From: Gammaproteobacteria bacterium
Lineage (GTDB): Bacteria > Pseudomonadota > Gammaproteobacteria > GCA-001735895
Assembly: GCA_024638385.1 (NCBI GenBank)
Contig: JAHEKJ010000014.1
Span: 1 to 51,921, forward strand
Direction: 5' to 3'
Length of the DNA: 51,921 nucleotides
Each line of letters opens with the position of its first letter. Position 1 is the first letter of the stretch. Shown piece by piece: positions 50,970 through 51,921 of this stretch. The translations under genes and the position numbers were made by a program. Below the pieces are notes generated by a model. It was given only the letters and a program-made list of their open reading frames with translations. It was not told where the DNA came from and ran no database searches.

Positions 50970-51921
50970 CTAGCCATAGGAGGCGACGCGCTCGCCGATG
51001 CGCGACTCGTCGGGTGCGATACCGAGGCCCGGACCCTTCGGCACGTCGAACTGCCCGTCCCTGACGTTGATGCCGTGTTCGGGGTCGTAGTTTTCCTCGA
51101 TGTAGATGCCAGCGGTCCAGGCCGCCTCGAGCAGGCGCGGTTCGACCGTCGCCGCGATCTGCACGATCGCCGCGGCGACGATGTCGCCGCCCCAGCTGTC
51201 CTCGCAGGTATGCGGGATCGACCGCGCCGCGCAGATGTCGCGGATCGTCGCCATCGCGTTGAGACCGCCCATGCGCGCGAGCTTGAGGCCGAAACCATCG
51301 CAGACTTTGAGTGAAATCGCGCGCAGCACGTCGTTGAGGCTCTCGAGATTCTCGTCGAGGATGATCGGGTGCGCGATCTGCGGGCGGATCGCCGCGACCT
51401 CGTCCATCGTGTTGCACGGCTGTTCGAACGCGAACGGGATGTCGCGGCAGGCAAGCGAGAGGCGCAGCGCGTCGGCCGCGGTCATGCCGCGGTTGGTGTC
51501 GACGATGAGTTGCACGCGGTCGCCGACGCGCTCCCGGACCTTGCGCACGACGGCGATATCGATCGCGACGTCGCGCCCGCCGGCCTTGATCTGGATGCGG
51601 CGGTAACCCTCGTCATATTTTTCCTGCACGCGGCGCGCGATCTCGTCGGGCTCGCCGATACCGGTGGCGAAGTAAGCCGGCACGCGCTCGCGCGCGGCGC
51701 CGCCGAGCAGCTCGCAGACGCGCACGCCGTAGTGCTTGCCGAGCGCGTCCATGACCGCGATGTCGATCGCCGCCTTGGCGTAGTTGTGGCCGTTCAGGAG
51801 CCCGTCCATGTGACGACGCAGCAGCAGCGGCGTGAGACACGATTGACCGACCAGCCCGGGAGCTATTTCCGCGAGCGCCGCGCGCGCGCCGAGCGCGTGT
51901 TGCGGCTGGTAGAGCGGGCCG
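50970..51921 (-). CDS. Enolase-superfamily (MR/MLE) enzyme, 5' end outside the window
   Basis: 317 codons are in the window with an open frame to the edge. The C-terminal barrel features are clear: RRIQIKAGG with the catalytic-type lysine, metal ligands in VDTNRG, FEQPC and LDENL, and the late CEDSWGG. The cap domain start is missing. The set fits the muconate-lactonising subgroup that includes amino-acid epimerases and hydroxyproline-type dehydratases; the exact substrate is undecided. It is 91 bases upstream of the MoaD-like gene on the same strand. Confidence 0.85.
   Translation of the reverse strand, partial: GPLYQPQHALGARAALAEIAPGLVGQSCLTPLLLRRHMDGLLNGHNYAKAAIDIAVMDALGKHYGVRVCELLGGAARERVPAYFATGIGEPDEIARRVQEKYDEGYRRIQIKAGGRDVAIDIAVVRKVRERVGDRVQLIVDTNRGMTAADALRLSLACRDIPFAFEQPCNTMDEVAAIRPQIAHPIILDENLESLNDVLRAISLKVCDGFGLKLARMGGLNAMATIRDICAARSIPHTCEDSWGGDIVAAAIVQIAATVEPRLLEAAWTAGIYIEENYDPEHGINVRDGQFDVPKGPGLGIAPDESRIGERVASYG

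Overview
The window is about 52 kb of GC-rich chromosomal DNA, densely packed with short intergenic gaps. Gene content points to a free-living gammaproteobacterium: GshA of the proteobacterial type, MtgA, a cytochrome bo-type quinol oxidase operon, NadA with an iron-sulfur cluster, AmpG, a Slam-like outer-membrane barrel and a PLPA-type sorting tail. The lineage is an inference from these families and cannot be fixed below class. I see no prophage, insertion sequence, integron or CRISPR array; the region reads as core plus niche-specific chromosome.

Left part (1-16 kb): a truncated membrane protein resembling the N-terminus of class III adenylate cyclases overlaps a secreted metallophosphoesterase. 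Divergent from it is a tightly coupled VanZ / AmpG permease / periplasmic metallo-beta-lactamase-fold set with ATGA overlaps. Then come an aldo/keto reductase, a GAF-GGDEF diguanylate cyclase, oxaloacetate decarboxylase, gshA, a decayed lpxR-like remnant and an arginine-deiminase-fold enzyme. A solitary ectoine synthase follows, then a rhodanese-ChrB plus ChrA chromate module behind a structured leader, a GDSL hydrolase pair and nadA.

Middle part (16-38 kb): a giant MscK-like channel, tRNA-Gly(CCC), an NCS1 permease, a divergent MFS/AraC pair, a Rieske-glutamate-synthase fusion, a Rid protein, a PLPA-CTERM-type surface protein, a DUF1232 protein and a DsbA-like isomerase. Next is a Slam-like TPR/beta-barrel protein with a FecR-domain partner, then mtgA, a second unusual MscS-like protein with two beta domains, a secreted VWA protein, an AI-2E-family permease and a YbdK-type carboxylate-amine ligase.

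Right part (38-52 kb): a HIT protein, a secreted unknown, an MHS-type MFS permease, and the cyoABCD-surf1 operon for aerobic quinol oxidation. These are followed by a PHB-depolymerase-type esterase. A leftward group then holds a cupin, a CREST/ceramidase-like membrane protein, a BNR-repeat propeller, a MoaD/ThiS-like protein ending in Gly-Gly and a truncated enolase-superfamily enzyme.

The most interesting candidates for undescribed biology are the Slam-like barrel with its FecR partner (possible exporter and cargo), the MoaD-BNR propeller pair, the structured leader in front of the chromate module, the pore-less MscS-like protein with duplicated beta domains, and a perfect AT-rich 10-7-10 inverted repeat in front of the VWA gene.
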